DNA of 64,000 nucleotides, taken from Bacteroidales bacterium UBA1223. Lineage in GTDB: Bacteria; Bacteroidota; Bacteroidia; Bacteroidales; P3. The DNA is taken from contig DBXB01000025.1 of the NCBI GenBank assembly GCA_002309155.1, positions 18,310-82,309 on the forward strand, in the 5' to 3' direction. Below, in pieces: positions 18,815 through 26,036 of the stretch. The notes beneath the pieces were generated by a model. It was not told where the DNA came from, searched no databases, and was given only the letters and a program-made list of their open reading frames with translations. The first letter of the stretch is position 1, and the number at the start of each line of letters is the position of its first letter. Both the position numbers and the translations under genes were made by a program.

Positions 18815-20986
18815 ATGAAAATCAAAACATTGTTATTGTCCGCACTTATGGTGCTGACGCTTCCATCCCTGTCGCATGCCGACGAGGGTATGTGGTTGCT
18901 TTCACTTATCGGCAAGAACTATGCTGATATGCAGAAGGCCGGTTTCAAGTTGACCGCCGAGGACATCTATAGCATAAACCAGAATTGCATCAAGGATGCC
19001 ATTGTGGGACTTGGCAACGAAGGGTCTCCATTTTGGCATTTCTGCACTGGTGAGATCATCTCCAACCAAGGTCTGATGTCGACAAACCATCACTGCGGTT
19101 ATGGTAAACTCCAAGAGCATTCCACTGTTGAGCATGACTATCTGCGTGATGGATTCTGGGCATATTCAAAGAAAGATGAGCTCCCGAACCCCGGACTTAC
19201 AGCCTCTATCCTGGTTCGTATGGAGGATGTAACCGATGAGGTCAAAGCCGCCTTGTCAGACGATATGAGTGAATCGGAGAGAGCCCGTGCCATTCAGGAG
19301 GTATGTAGCCGTATTGAAAAGAAAGCTGTTGATGGCACCATATACAATGCTCAGGTTAAGTCGATGTTTAACGGTAATCAGTTCTTCCTCTTTGTCCATA
19401 TCATCTACAAGGATGTCCGACTGGTCGGCGCACCCCCGTCGTCGATGGGAAAATTTGGAGGCGATACCGATAACTGGTCGTGGCCCCGTCATACATGCGA
19501 TTTCTCCATGTTCCGCATCTACACTGCTCCCGACGGTACTCCCGCTGAGTATTCCGATGCCAATATTCCCCTGGTCCCCAAGCATTATCTGCCAGTAAGC
19601 AACAGAGAACTTAAGGACGGCGATTTCGCAATGGTCATGGGCTTCCCCGGAACCACCAACCACTTCCTCACTTCCTATGGACTGGAAGAGACGATGAATA
19701 TCACGAACAAGCTCCGTTATGAGATTCGCACCGTCAAGATTAATGTGCTTCGTGAGGAGATGGCCGCAAGCCAGGAGACAAAGATTAAATATGCCAGCAA
19801 GTATGCCAGCTGCTCCAACTACTGGAAATACAGCAATGAGCAGAATAAAGCCCTCAAGAACCTGAACACCATGGCTCTCAAGAAGGATATAGAGCGTACC
19901 TACTCAATTTGGGCAAAAGACAAAGACCCCAAATATGCCGCCGCTCTGTCCCAAATAGCTGAAGGATATGCCGCCCGTGCTCCCTACCAGGAGGCTCTCA
20001 TGTATTACTCTGAAGGTCTGCTCCAAGGTCCAGAGTTGTTGCTTCAGTCCGTCAGGGTGTATAGCACTCTGCAATCCATGAATGATCCTCGTTATGCTGA
20101 AATGAAGGACGGAATGATAGAAGCCATCTATGCCGATGCCGAGGAATTCTACAAAGATTACGATATGAATACCGAGAAGAAGCTTATGGCTGAGATGATG
20201 AAGTATGTCTACAAGCATTTGGAGATGAAATATATGCCTGATTTCCTTGTCAATGCCGATAAGAAATTCAAAGGTGACTTCAGTAAATATGTTGAAGACA
20301 TGTTCTCCAAGACAGTCTTTGCAAGCAAGGAGAGTTTTATGAAATTCATGCAGAAACCTGAACTGAAGAAGTTGGAGAAAGATCCCCTGACGAAGGCCGC
20401 TAATGAGACATATCAGAAATATGTGGAAATCCGCAGGATGATTCCTAAAGAGTCTTCCGACAATCTGCAGAGAGGTATCCGCAATTTCACCGATGGCATT
20501 CTGCAAATCAACAAAAACACCAAGTTGATGAGTCCTGACGCCAACTCTACCATCCGTCTTACTTATGGCAATGTCAAGGCATACGATCCGAAGGATGCCG
20601 TCTCCTACAGCTATTATACCACCCTCAAGGGTGTGATGGAGAAAGAGGACCCCACCAGCAGTGAGTTTATGGTTCCCAAGCATCTCAAAGACCTCTATGA
20701 GGCACGTGATTTCGGTCCCTATGCCAACAGCAAGGGAGAGCTGGTGACCTGCTTTGTTACCAACAATGATATCACTGGAGGAAACTCCGGAAGTCCTGTT
20801 CTCGACGCCGAGGGCAACCTTATCGGTCTTGCTTTTGACGGCAACAGCGAGGCAATGTCAGGCGACATTGACTTTGAGGAGAACCTGCAGCGTTGCATCT
20901 GTCTGGATTCACGCTACATGCTCTTTGTCATTGACAAATATGCCAATGCGCAGAACCTTATCCAAGAGATGGATATAGTCAGATAG
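18815..20986 (+). CDS. S46 family dipeptidyl-peptidase (DPP7-like)
   Basis: A 723-residue exported serine peptidase with a signal peptide (MKIKTLLLSALMVLTLPSLSHA). It then starts DEGMWLLSLI, as the family does. The catalytic His is in MSTNHHCGYG and the Ser in ITGGNSGSPVLD; the Asp lies in the middle part. S46 enzymes remove dipeptides from peptides in the periplasm and feed amino-acid uptake in asaccharolytic or protein-using Bacteroidales. Eighteen residues after the Ser there is Gly (AFDGN). In the described enzymes this position is Gly in DPP7 (hydrophobic P1) and Arg in DPP11 (acidic P1), so DPP7-type specificity is inferred. The 3' end overlaps the convergent methyltransferase gene by 8 bp. 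Confidence 0.93.
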   Translation: MKIKTLLLSALMVLTLPSLSHADEGMWLLSLIGKNYADMQKAGFKLTAEDIYSINQNCIKDAIVGLGNEGSPFWHFCTGEIISNQGLMSTNHHCGYGKLQEHSTVEHDYLRDGFWAYSKKDELPNPGLTASILVRMEDVTDEVKAALSDDMSESERARAIQEVCSRIEKKAVDGTIYNAQVKSMFNGNQFFLFVHIIYKDVRLVGAPPSSMGKFGGDTDNWSWPRHTCDFSMFRIYTAPDGTPAEYSDANIPLVPKHYLPVSNRELKDGDFAMVMGFPGTTNHFLTSYGLEETMNITNKLRYEIRTVKINVLREEMAASQETKIKYASKYASCSNYWKYSNEQNKALKNLNTMALKKDIERTYSIWAKDKDPKYAAALSQIAEGYAARAPYQEALMYYSEGLLQGPELLLQSVRVYSTLQSMNDPRYAEMKDGMIEAIYADAEEFYKDYDMNTEKKLMAEMMKYVYKHLEMKYMPDFLVNADKKFKGDFSKYVEDMFSKTVFASKESFMKFMQKPELKKLEKDPLTKAANETYQKYVEIRRMIPKESSDNLQRGIRNFTDGILQINKNTKLMSPDANSTIRLTYGNVKAYDPKDAVSYSYYTTLKGVMEKEDPTSSEFMVPKHLKDLYEARDFGPYANSKGELVTCFVTNNDITGGNSGSPVLDAEGNLIGLAFDGNSEAMSGDIDFEENLQRCICLDSRYMLFVIDKYANAQNLIQEMDIVR

Positions 20987-21812
20987 TTCGGAGTTCCCAG
21001 AATGCCACGGCGGCGGCAGCCGCCACATTCAAAGAGTCTACACCACGTCGCATGGGAATCATGGCGGCGTAGTCACAAGAGGCGATGGTTTCCTTTGCGA
21101 GGCCATCGCCTTCTGTTCCCATTATTATTGCCATTCGTGGGATTTCTTTCAGCCTCTTGTCGTCGATATCCATGGCTTTGTCCGACAAGGCAAGAGCCAC
21201 GGTGCAGAATCCCAGTTGTTTCAGTTTGTCGATATATGAAGCCGATTTGCCATCTTGTGGCAGGTAGGTCCAAGGCATCTGGAATACTGTACCCATGCTT
21301 ACCCTTACGCTTCGGCGATTCAGAGGGTCGCAGCAGGTCGTGGTAAGCAGCAATGCCTCTATCCCCAGGGCTGTCGCCGCCCTGAAGATGGCGCCGGTGT
21401 TTGTAGAGTTGACAACACCGTCGAGCACTGCCACACGTTTTCTACCCTCGCACAACATCTCAGGCGTAGGCAGCTGGGGGCGGTGCATGGCGCAGAGAAA
21501 ACCCCTTGTCAGTTCGTAGCCTGTCAGCGATGCCAGGAGTTCACGGTCGCCGGTATATACTGGAGTGTCCCTGAGAGATTCAGACGATGTCAGCGATTCA
21601 AGTTCGGCGAGTTGTGTGTCGACAATTCTCTGCTCCGCCAAAAAAGAGATAGGTTTGTATCCATTTTTCAGGGCCACCAGTACCACCTTCAGACTTTCGG
21701 CTATGAAGATACCCATTTCTGGTTCCAGCTTATTGCGTATCTGTGATTCTGTAAGTCGCAAATAGACATCAAGTTCAGGGCTTTCCAGACTATCAATTTT
21801 AATGATTTTCAT
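20979..21812 (-). CDS. SpoU/TrmH-family RNA 2'-O-methyltransferase
   Basis: A 277-residue SPOUT enzyme. An N-terminal substrate-binding region (FIAESLKVVLVAL) is followed by the knotted catalytic domain with motif 1 NTGAIFRAATALG, motif 2 IMGTEGDGLAKE and motif 3 IPMRRGVDSLNVAAAAAVAF. It should methylate a ribose of 23S rRNA or a tRNA; which one cannot be told. Its promoter box lies 6 bp before the start codon, so the message is probably leaderless or nearly so. It is convergent with, and overlaps by 8 bp, the S46 peptidase gene. Confidence 0.92.
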   Translation of the reverse strand: MKIIKIDSLESPELDVYLRLTESQIRNKLEPEMGIFIAESLKVVLVALKNGYKPISFLAEQRIVDTQLAELESLTSSESLRDTPVYTGDRELLASLTGYELTRGFLCAMHRPQLPTPEMLCEGRKRVAVLDGVVNSTNTGAIFRAATALGIEALLLTTTCCDPLNRRSVRVSMGTVFQMPWTYLPQDGKSASYIDKLKQLGFCTVALALSDKAMDIDDKRLKEIPRMAIIMGTEGDGLAKETIASCDYAAMIPMRRGVDSLNVAAAAAVAFWELRTI

Positions 21813-21817
21813 GATTG

Positions 21818-21849
21818 CAAAGATAATGTATTGTTTTATTTGGGCGAAA
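21818..21849 (-). promoter_or_regulatory. Promoter of the SpoU methyltransferase gene (near-leaderless)
   Basis: The minus strand reads TATCTTTG at 21825-21818, only 5 nt before the ATG at 21812. A TTTC about 20 nt upstream stands in for the -33 TTTG. Transcription should start at or within a few bases of the ATG. Confidence 0.6.
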
Positions 21850-22027
21850 CATCTCTCATGGAAAAGATTGTTTTCGTTGAGACCGGAATGCTAATTCTTG
21901 ATTTTTTAAGTGAATTCAAGTGGCTAAACAAGTATTGTAAGATGGTTGTCGTGGAAAATGAGTGTAACTGTAATGTGTTTTAATACAGTGGATTTGCAGG
22001 TGGATATAATTGGTTTTAAAAAATTAT

Positions 22028-22058
22028 TTTGTCGGTTTGTGAAAATGTAGTACTTTTG
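22028..22058 (+). promoter_or_regulatory. Promoter of tRNA-Cys
   Basis: TTTG (22028-22031), a 19-nt spacer and TACTTTTG (22051-22058) match the Bacteroidetes sigma-ABfr consensus completely. The tRNA begins about 20 nt downstream. Confidence 0.8.
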
Positions 22059-22079
22059 CAAAGTCTTTAGTGACGAAAA

Positions 22080-22150
22080 GGTCGTTTGGCCGAGGGGCTA
22101 GGCACAGGTCTGCAAAACCTGCTACTCCGGTTCAAATCCGGAAGCGACCT
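22080..22150 (+). tRNA. tRNA-Cys (GCA)
   Basis: The cloverleaf folds fully. The acceptor is GGTCGTT/AGCGACC with one G-T pair, the D arm is GCC/GGC, the anticodon stem is CAGGT/ACCTG with loop CTGCAAA (anticodon GCA), and the T arm is TCCGG-TTCAAAT-CCGGA. The discriminator base is T (U73), the known identity base of tRNA-Cys. CCA is not encoded. Confidence 0.97.
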
Positions 22151-22158
22151 CAGGATGT

Positions 22159-22188
22159 GGACTCGACAAGACTGTCGAGTCCTTTTTT
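22159..22188 (+). terminator. Intrinsic terminator of tRNA-Cys
   Basis: Perfect 10-bp stem GGACTCGACA / TGTCGAGTCC with a 4-nt loop, followed by TTTTTT. It starts 9 nt after the tRNA. Confidence 0.95.
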
Positions 22189-22288
22189 ATTAGAACTTTT
22201 CAGAATAGAGTTATTGATATTTTTTTGTAACAATTTGATAAATAACCTATAATAATTCGATAAACGGTAGTGTTGGAGTGTAACCAGA

Positions 22289-22373
22289 TCCTCCCCTAAG
22301 TTAGAGGGTGAAGAAAGAGCCAGTGGCTCTTTCGATAGCGAAGCGGAGAAAAGGGGACCCGAAGGGTGGAGGA
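22289..22373. repeat. REP-like multi-hairpin intergenic element
   Basis: Outer TCCTCC (22289) pairs with GGAGGA (22368). Inside are a perfect 9-bp hairpin GAAAGAGCC-AGT-GGCTCTTTC (22313-22333) and a small ACCC-GAA-GGGT hairpin (22357-22367). G/C-richer than its surroundings, it resembles the short palindromic intergenic repeats of Prevotella-like genomes. No gene was seen between the tRNA terminator and 22433. Confidence 0.55.
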
Positions 22374-22432
22374 GTGTGTTTTAATTCGACATCTTTATCA
22401 CTTTTTTTCACGATTACTAAAATAATTTAGAT

Positions 22433-22915
22433 ATGAAGCGTTTCTTAGCATTGCTTGTTTCATCGTTGCTGTTCGGACTGATGGAAGTCGCGGCGCAGAC
22501 TCCTGTTGTTGTCACCCTTACTGACAACTCCTCGCAGCAATACACTATCGACTATACAGGTGGCTTGTATTTCGATGCCGGCACACTGTTTGTCAAAAGC
22601 ACAGCCTCTGCTGACGCTGAGACAGTAGGTACATTTGAGTCGATATCAAAGATTGTTTTTCCAAGCAATACCGATGTGGACGTTGTTGCGGAAGACAGCC
22701 ATTCCCCAGTAATCTATCCCAATCCAGCTTCGACGCATTTCTTTGTTAGGGGGATTGGTGATGAGAATAGTGTCATGACAATCTATTCGGCTGTGGGACA
22801 AAGGATGATGGAGGTGACATGCAGTGATGGCTCCGCCGTCGATGTATCATCTTTGCCCCGAGGATTGTACGTGGTGTCTGTTGCCAACAAGAATATGCTG
22901 TTATCAATTAGGTAG
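22433..22915 (+). CDS. Small exported protein with T9SS type A sorting domain
   Basis: A 160-residue protein with signal peptide MKRFLALLVSSLLFGLMEVAAQ. A short beta-rich region follows (VVTLTDNSSQQYTIDYTGGL), then a C-terminal type IX secretion sorting domain from about residue 97: YPNPASTHFFVRG, a turn at MTIYSAVGQRM and the end PRGLYVVSVANKNMLLSIR. That domain directs passage through the outer membrane by the PorSS/T9SS. The mature part is too small for a known enzyme. The next gene begins 7 bp after its stop, and its N-terminal 80 residues have a similar flavour (signal peptide, then a KVFGGGAVLF segment), so the two may be co-exported partners. Confidence 0.8.
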   Translation: MKRFLALLVSSLLFGLMEVAAQTPVVVTLTDNSSQQYTIDYTGGLYFDAGTLFVKSTASADAETVGTFESISKIVFPSNTDVDVVAEDSHSPVIYPNPASTHFFVRGIGDENSVMTIYSAVGQRMMEVTCSDGSAVDVSSLPRGLYVVSVANKNMLLSIR

Positions 22916-22922
22916 AAGAATC

Positions 22923-25427
22923 ATGAAGAATAGAATATTTGCTCTCTTTCTGTTAGTCGTTTGTTCGGTCAGCCTCTCTGCCCAGCAGCGAGTCATAAAG
23001 GTATTCGGCGGAGGTGCAGTGCTTTTCCAGAAGCCGACCGCTGAAATGGACAGTATCAAATCGGATGGCTCGACACTTTTCTTCCATTATGATGGTGGTA
23101 GTCTGTCGTTTCTCAGAAGTGACGTTGACAGTGTGACCTTTGCCGACATCCAGGATGTGGGGGGAGACACTGCCGATGTCGACACTACGTCGATGGTTAC
23201 AGTAGAGTGGAACAACGGTAATGTGACAGTGACCAATCCCTATGCCAATCAAGGTCTGACGATAATGATAAACGGAGAGACTGTCGTGGCAAGTTCTTCG
23301 GCAGGAATAGCCGACATAGTATATCGGTTGAAAGGCAGTTCCACGAATGGCTCTTTCGCAATCTCGACCGATAAAAAGTTTGTGTTGTTGCTTGACGGAC
23401 TTAACCTTGCAAGCTCTGTAGGACCAGCCATATTTGTTGCCTCTGACTATCGTTGCCTGGTACATCTGGCAGATGGGACAGTCAACAGTCTCGCTGACGG
23501 ACCGTCAAATAATGGCAAGGGAGCCCTTCAGAGTGTGGGTCGTTTTGTGATACAGGGAGGTGGTACCTTGAATGTCGTTGGAAATGTTAAACACGGCATC
23601 CAAAGCAGTGGCTCGACGACAATCACGTCGGGAGTCCTGAATATTCTCGGCGCCGTGAAGGACGGAATGAATGTGGATAACTTTATCATGCAGGGAGGCA
23701 CGGTGAATGTTGTCTCGTCAGGAGACGGCATTGACGGTGACCAAGGGTATATAGATATTAGTGGTGGAGAACTGACAATCACTTGCAGTGGCGATGACGC
23801 AAAGGGTTTAGGGTGTGATAGCTCGTTGAATGTCAGTGGCGGAGAGATAACCGTTACAGTGACTGGTTCCCAATCAAAGGCTATCAAGACTAAGGAGAAC
23901 ATGACTGTCAGCGGTGGCAGCATAGAGGTGCATGCTGACGGCACTGTGTTTATGGAGGAATCGGGTAGTGGATTTGATCCTTCGTTCTGCACAGGTATCA
24001 AGGTGAACGGAGTTCTTAGAGTATTCGATGGGTCGCTCGATGTTAGTTGTTCCTCATCGAATTCGGGAGGTAAGGCAATATCGTGCGATGGAGACATATT
24101 CATCTCTGGAGGTACAATAAGCCTTACAGCCACAGGCGGTTGTGTCAAGTATCTTGATCCCACAGGGGTCTATACCAGCTATAGCTCCACTTGTCTGAAG
24201 AGTGATGCGAATATCACCGTTTCAGGAGGTCAGTTGACGGCGGTGGCTGGCGGACGTGCCATATCTGCCGATGGCAACTATACTCAGACTGGAGGAAACG
24301 TGATCACTTCGACCAACGCCGTAGGATTCACCACTACAGGCAGTGGCACATCGTGCACCGACGGTTTTGCGTCGGCATGTTTGAAGAGTGATGGCCATAT
24401 CCAGATGTTGCAAGGTTCATTCAGTGGTACAAGCACTGGTAAAGGAGGCAGAGGAATTGTGGGCGACAGCACGCTGACGATAGGTACTATTGGTGCCGCC
24501 GACAGCCTGCTTCATATTTATGTCACCACCAGTGGTGCACCCGTGAACGCCTCATCTGGCGGTGGCTGGCCCGGTGGAGGCGGCGGTTCTAGCGATTATT
24601 GGAAAGGACTTCCTAAGGGCATAAAAATACAAGACACTATCAGAATCTACAGCGGAGTTCTGCAGTCCTACTGTTCCCAGACCAGTGGCTCCACCACGGG
24701 CGAAGCCCTGGAGAGCAAGTCTGCCATCATAATTGACGGCGGCGTTGTGGAGACAAATGCATACGATGACGCCATCAATGCAGGCACTTATCTAGAGATA
24801 AACAATGGCAAAGTCTGGGCATACTCAAGAGGCAATGACGCTATAGACTGCAATGGCACAACGATCTATATCAATGGCGGTACAATCGTCTGTCGTGGAA
24901 GTGAGACTGGATTTGACGATAACGCCGACCGTGGTGGACACATGTATGTCACAGGAGGTACTATTGTAGCCGTAGGAGGCAATATGGGAGCGATAGAAGG
25001 AACGCCCACGGTCACCAATCAGAAATATCTTGTCCTCAGTAGTAGCAGTGGCGGTGGCTGGCCTGGCGGCGGTGGTGGCGGTTCCACACTCGCAACTAAC
25101 GGCTTCTGTGTTAAGAATAACGATGCCACCGAAGAAATTCTTACCTTCAAATGGACCAATGTCAGTGGTAATGGATTCCAGATGTCGGCTTCATTGCCCG
25201 AAGCTGATCCACGGGATAATAACATGGTCTGCAAGCTCCCCGCCGATATTGTCGGAGGAGGTTCGAAAGCAGTGTCGGGCATTTTTATCACAACTCCCGA
25301 CGTCCAGAGCGGTACCTATCGTTATTACACCTCTCCCACAATAACAGGTGGCACCAACTGGCACGGCATCTATGACGGAGCCACCGTGACCACCTCTGGC
25401 AACGGCACCACTACCACGGCGAGATGA
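22923..25427 (+). CDS. Exported beta-helix carbohydrate-binding-domain protein (Cthe_2159-like)
   Basis: 834 residues from MKNRIFALFLLVVCSVSLSAQQ (signal peptide). An earlier ATG at 22824 is open but overlaps the upstream gene and lacks a signal peptide at its start, so 22923 is preferred. From about residue 95 the protein has the WNNGNVTVTNPYANQGLTI start of the carbohydrate-binding (DUF4353, Cthe_2159-like) family. Many ISGG-x-(L/I)-x-(V/I)-x-x-x-G rungs of a right-handed parallel beta helix follow (for example ISGGELTITCSGDDAKG). Cthe_2159 binds acidic polysaccharide; the ligand here is unknown. Two nearly identical Gly/Trp/Pro-rich loops (GGGWPGGGGG, near 24557 and 25051) interrupt the helix. 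I do not see a T9SS C-terminal domain at its end. Confidence 0.82.
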   Translation: MKNRIFALFLLVVCSVSLSAQQRVIKVFGGGAVLFQKPTAEMDSIKSDGSTLFFHYDGGSLSFLRSDVDSVTFADIQDVGGDTADVDTTSMVTVEWNNGNVTVTNPYANQGLTIMINGETVVASSSAGIADIVYRLKGSSTNGSFAISTDKKFVLLLDGLNLASSVGPAIFVASDYRCLVHLADGTVNSLADGPSNNGKGALQSVGRFVIQGGGTLNVVGNVKHGIQSSGSTTITSGVLNILGAVKDGMNVDNFIMQGGTVNVVSSGDGIDGDQGYIDISGGELTITCSGDDAKGLGCDSSLNVSGGEITVTVTGSQSKAIKTKENMTVSGGSIEVHADGTVFMEESGSGFDPSFCTGIKVNGVLRVFDGSLDVSCSSSNSGGKAISCDGDIFISGGTISLTATGGCVKYLDPTGVYTSYSSTCLKSDANITVSGGQLTAVAGGRAISADGNYTQTGGNVITSTNAVGFTTTGSGTSCTDGFASACLKSDGHIQMLQGSFSGTSTGKGGRGIVGDSTLTIGTIGAADSLLHIYVTTSGAPVNASSGGGWPGGGGGSSDYWKGLPKGIKIQDTIRIYSGVLQSYCSQTSGSTTGEALESKSAIIIDGGVVETNAYDDAINAGTYLEINNGKVWAYSRGNDAIDCNGTTIYINGGTIVCRGSETGFDDNADRGGHMYVTGGTIVAVGGNMGAIEGTPTVTNQKYLVLSSSSGGGWPGGGGGGSTLATNGFCVKNNDATEEILTFKWTNVSGNGFQMSASLPEADPRDNNMVCKLPADIVGGGSKAVSGIFITTPDVQSGTYRYYTSPTITGGTNWHGIYDGATVTTSGNGTTTTAR

Positions 25428-25504
25428 TGGAGTAAGCCCCTCTTCTCAGTCCGTTGAAAATACGTTGTCGGGTTAAACCTAACAAACAAAGTTTTTTTTG
25501 TTGA

Positions 25505-25541
25505 ATTTTGTCGCAAAAATTGTGTATTTTTGCGACAAAAT
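25505..25541. repeat. Perfect 16-bp inverted repeat in the intergenic region
   Basis: ATTTTGTCGCAAAAAT, a 5-nt loop TGTGT, then ATTTTTGCGACAAAAT. The right half contains TATTTTTG, a -7-like box. It could be an operator or a terminator-like hairpin; no protein gene is nearby on either side within about 80 bp (the surface-protein gene ends at 25427). Confidence 0.75.
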
Positions 25542-25685
25542 ATAAATGGCATAATATACCTCTTACATCTTTTTCGCTTCATATTTTCACTTTAGCGGTG
25601 CTCTAGGCCATTCTCTGCGGTCAGGTAGCCCTCTTACATAATACATTATCAGTCGTCTGATATGCTTGATTTTATAAAGTTTCTT

Positions 25686-25717
25686 TTAATTTTGTCAAAA
25701 TAAATTAGTATCTTTGC
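25686..25717 (+). promoter_or_regulatory. Promoter upstream of the structured RNA / R-M gene
   Basis: TATCTTTG at 25710-25717 matches the -7 consensus; a T-rich TTTT at 25686-25689 lies 20 nt upstream in the -33 position. Predicted start about 25724, giving a leader of about 310 nt before the R-M gene. Confidence 0.6.
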
Positions 25718-25863
25718 AGTTCGAAAATATAATAATTGTAATCTGCCAAAGGCTGCGAATACCTTTGAATATTAATATATGAAATAAGCAACGAAAACAA
25801 CATAGAATAAGAATAATAGAATAACGATAAATACATAATTTAGAAGCGTTTTTGCTTTTCAAA

Positions 25864-25973
25864 CTACTCCGAAATCGCCAAATTTCATAGTACTGTAGAA
25901 GAAAGCAGAAATGCTCGCGGGTATCCGTGAGCTTTCTTGTTTACAGTACAGGCTTTGGCGAGCCTCGGGGTAG
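25864..25973 (+). ncRNA. Candidate structured RNA (long rod-like hairpin, 6S-like)
   Basis: About 110 nt fold into one long interrupted hairpin. CTACTCCGA (25864-25872) pairs with TCGGGGTAG (25965-25973), CGCCAAA (25876-25882) with TTTGGCG (25954-25960), GTACTGTA (25890-25897) with TACAGTAC (25942-25949), AAGAAAG (25899-25905) with CTTTCTT (25932-25938), and GCTCGCGG (25913-25920) with CCGTGAGC (25925-25932), closed by GTAT. A promoter lies 140 nt upstream and T-rich sequence follows. No open frame runs through it. The rod with internal bubbles recalls 6S RNA and the Bacteroidales-1 type RNA, but I cannot confirm either; a long cis-acting leader of the R-M gene is the alternative. Confidence 0.6.
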
Positions 25974-26036
25974 AACAGAAAGTTTCACGGATTTCTTTTT
26001 AGTATTTTTTTTATTTGAATAAACACCCATTGCCCC

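Noticed and set aside
21858..21983. A 41-codon frame (MEKIVFVETGMLILDFLSEF...) between the SpoU gene and tRNA-Cys
   Set aside because: Short, no promoter box in its orientation, no recognisable domain; likely chance in AT-rich DNA.
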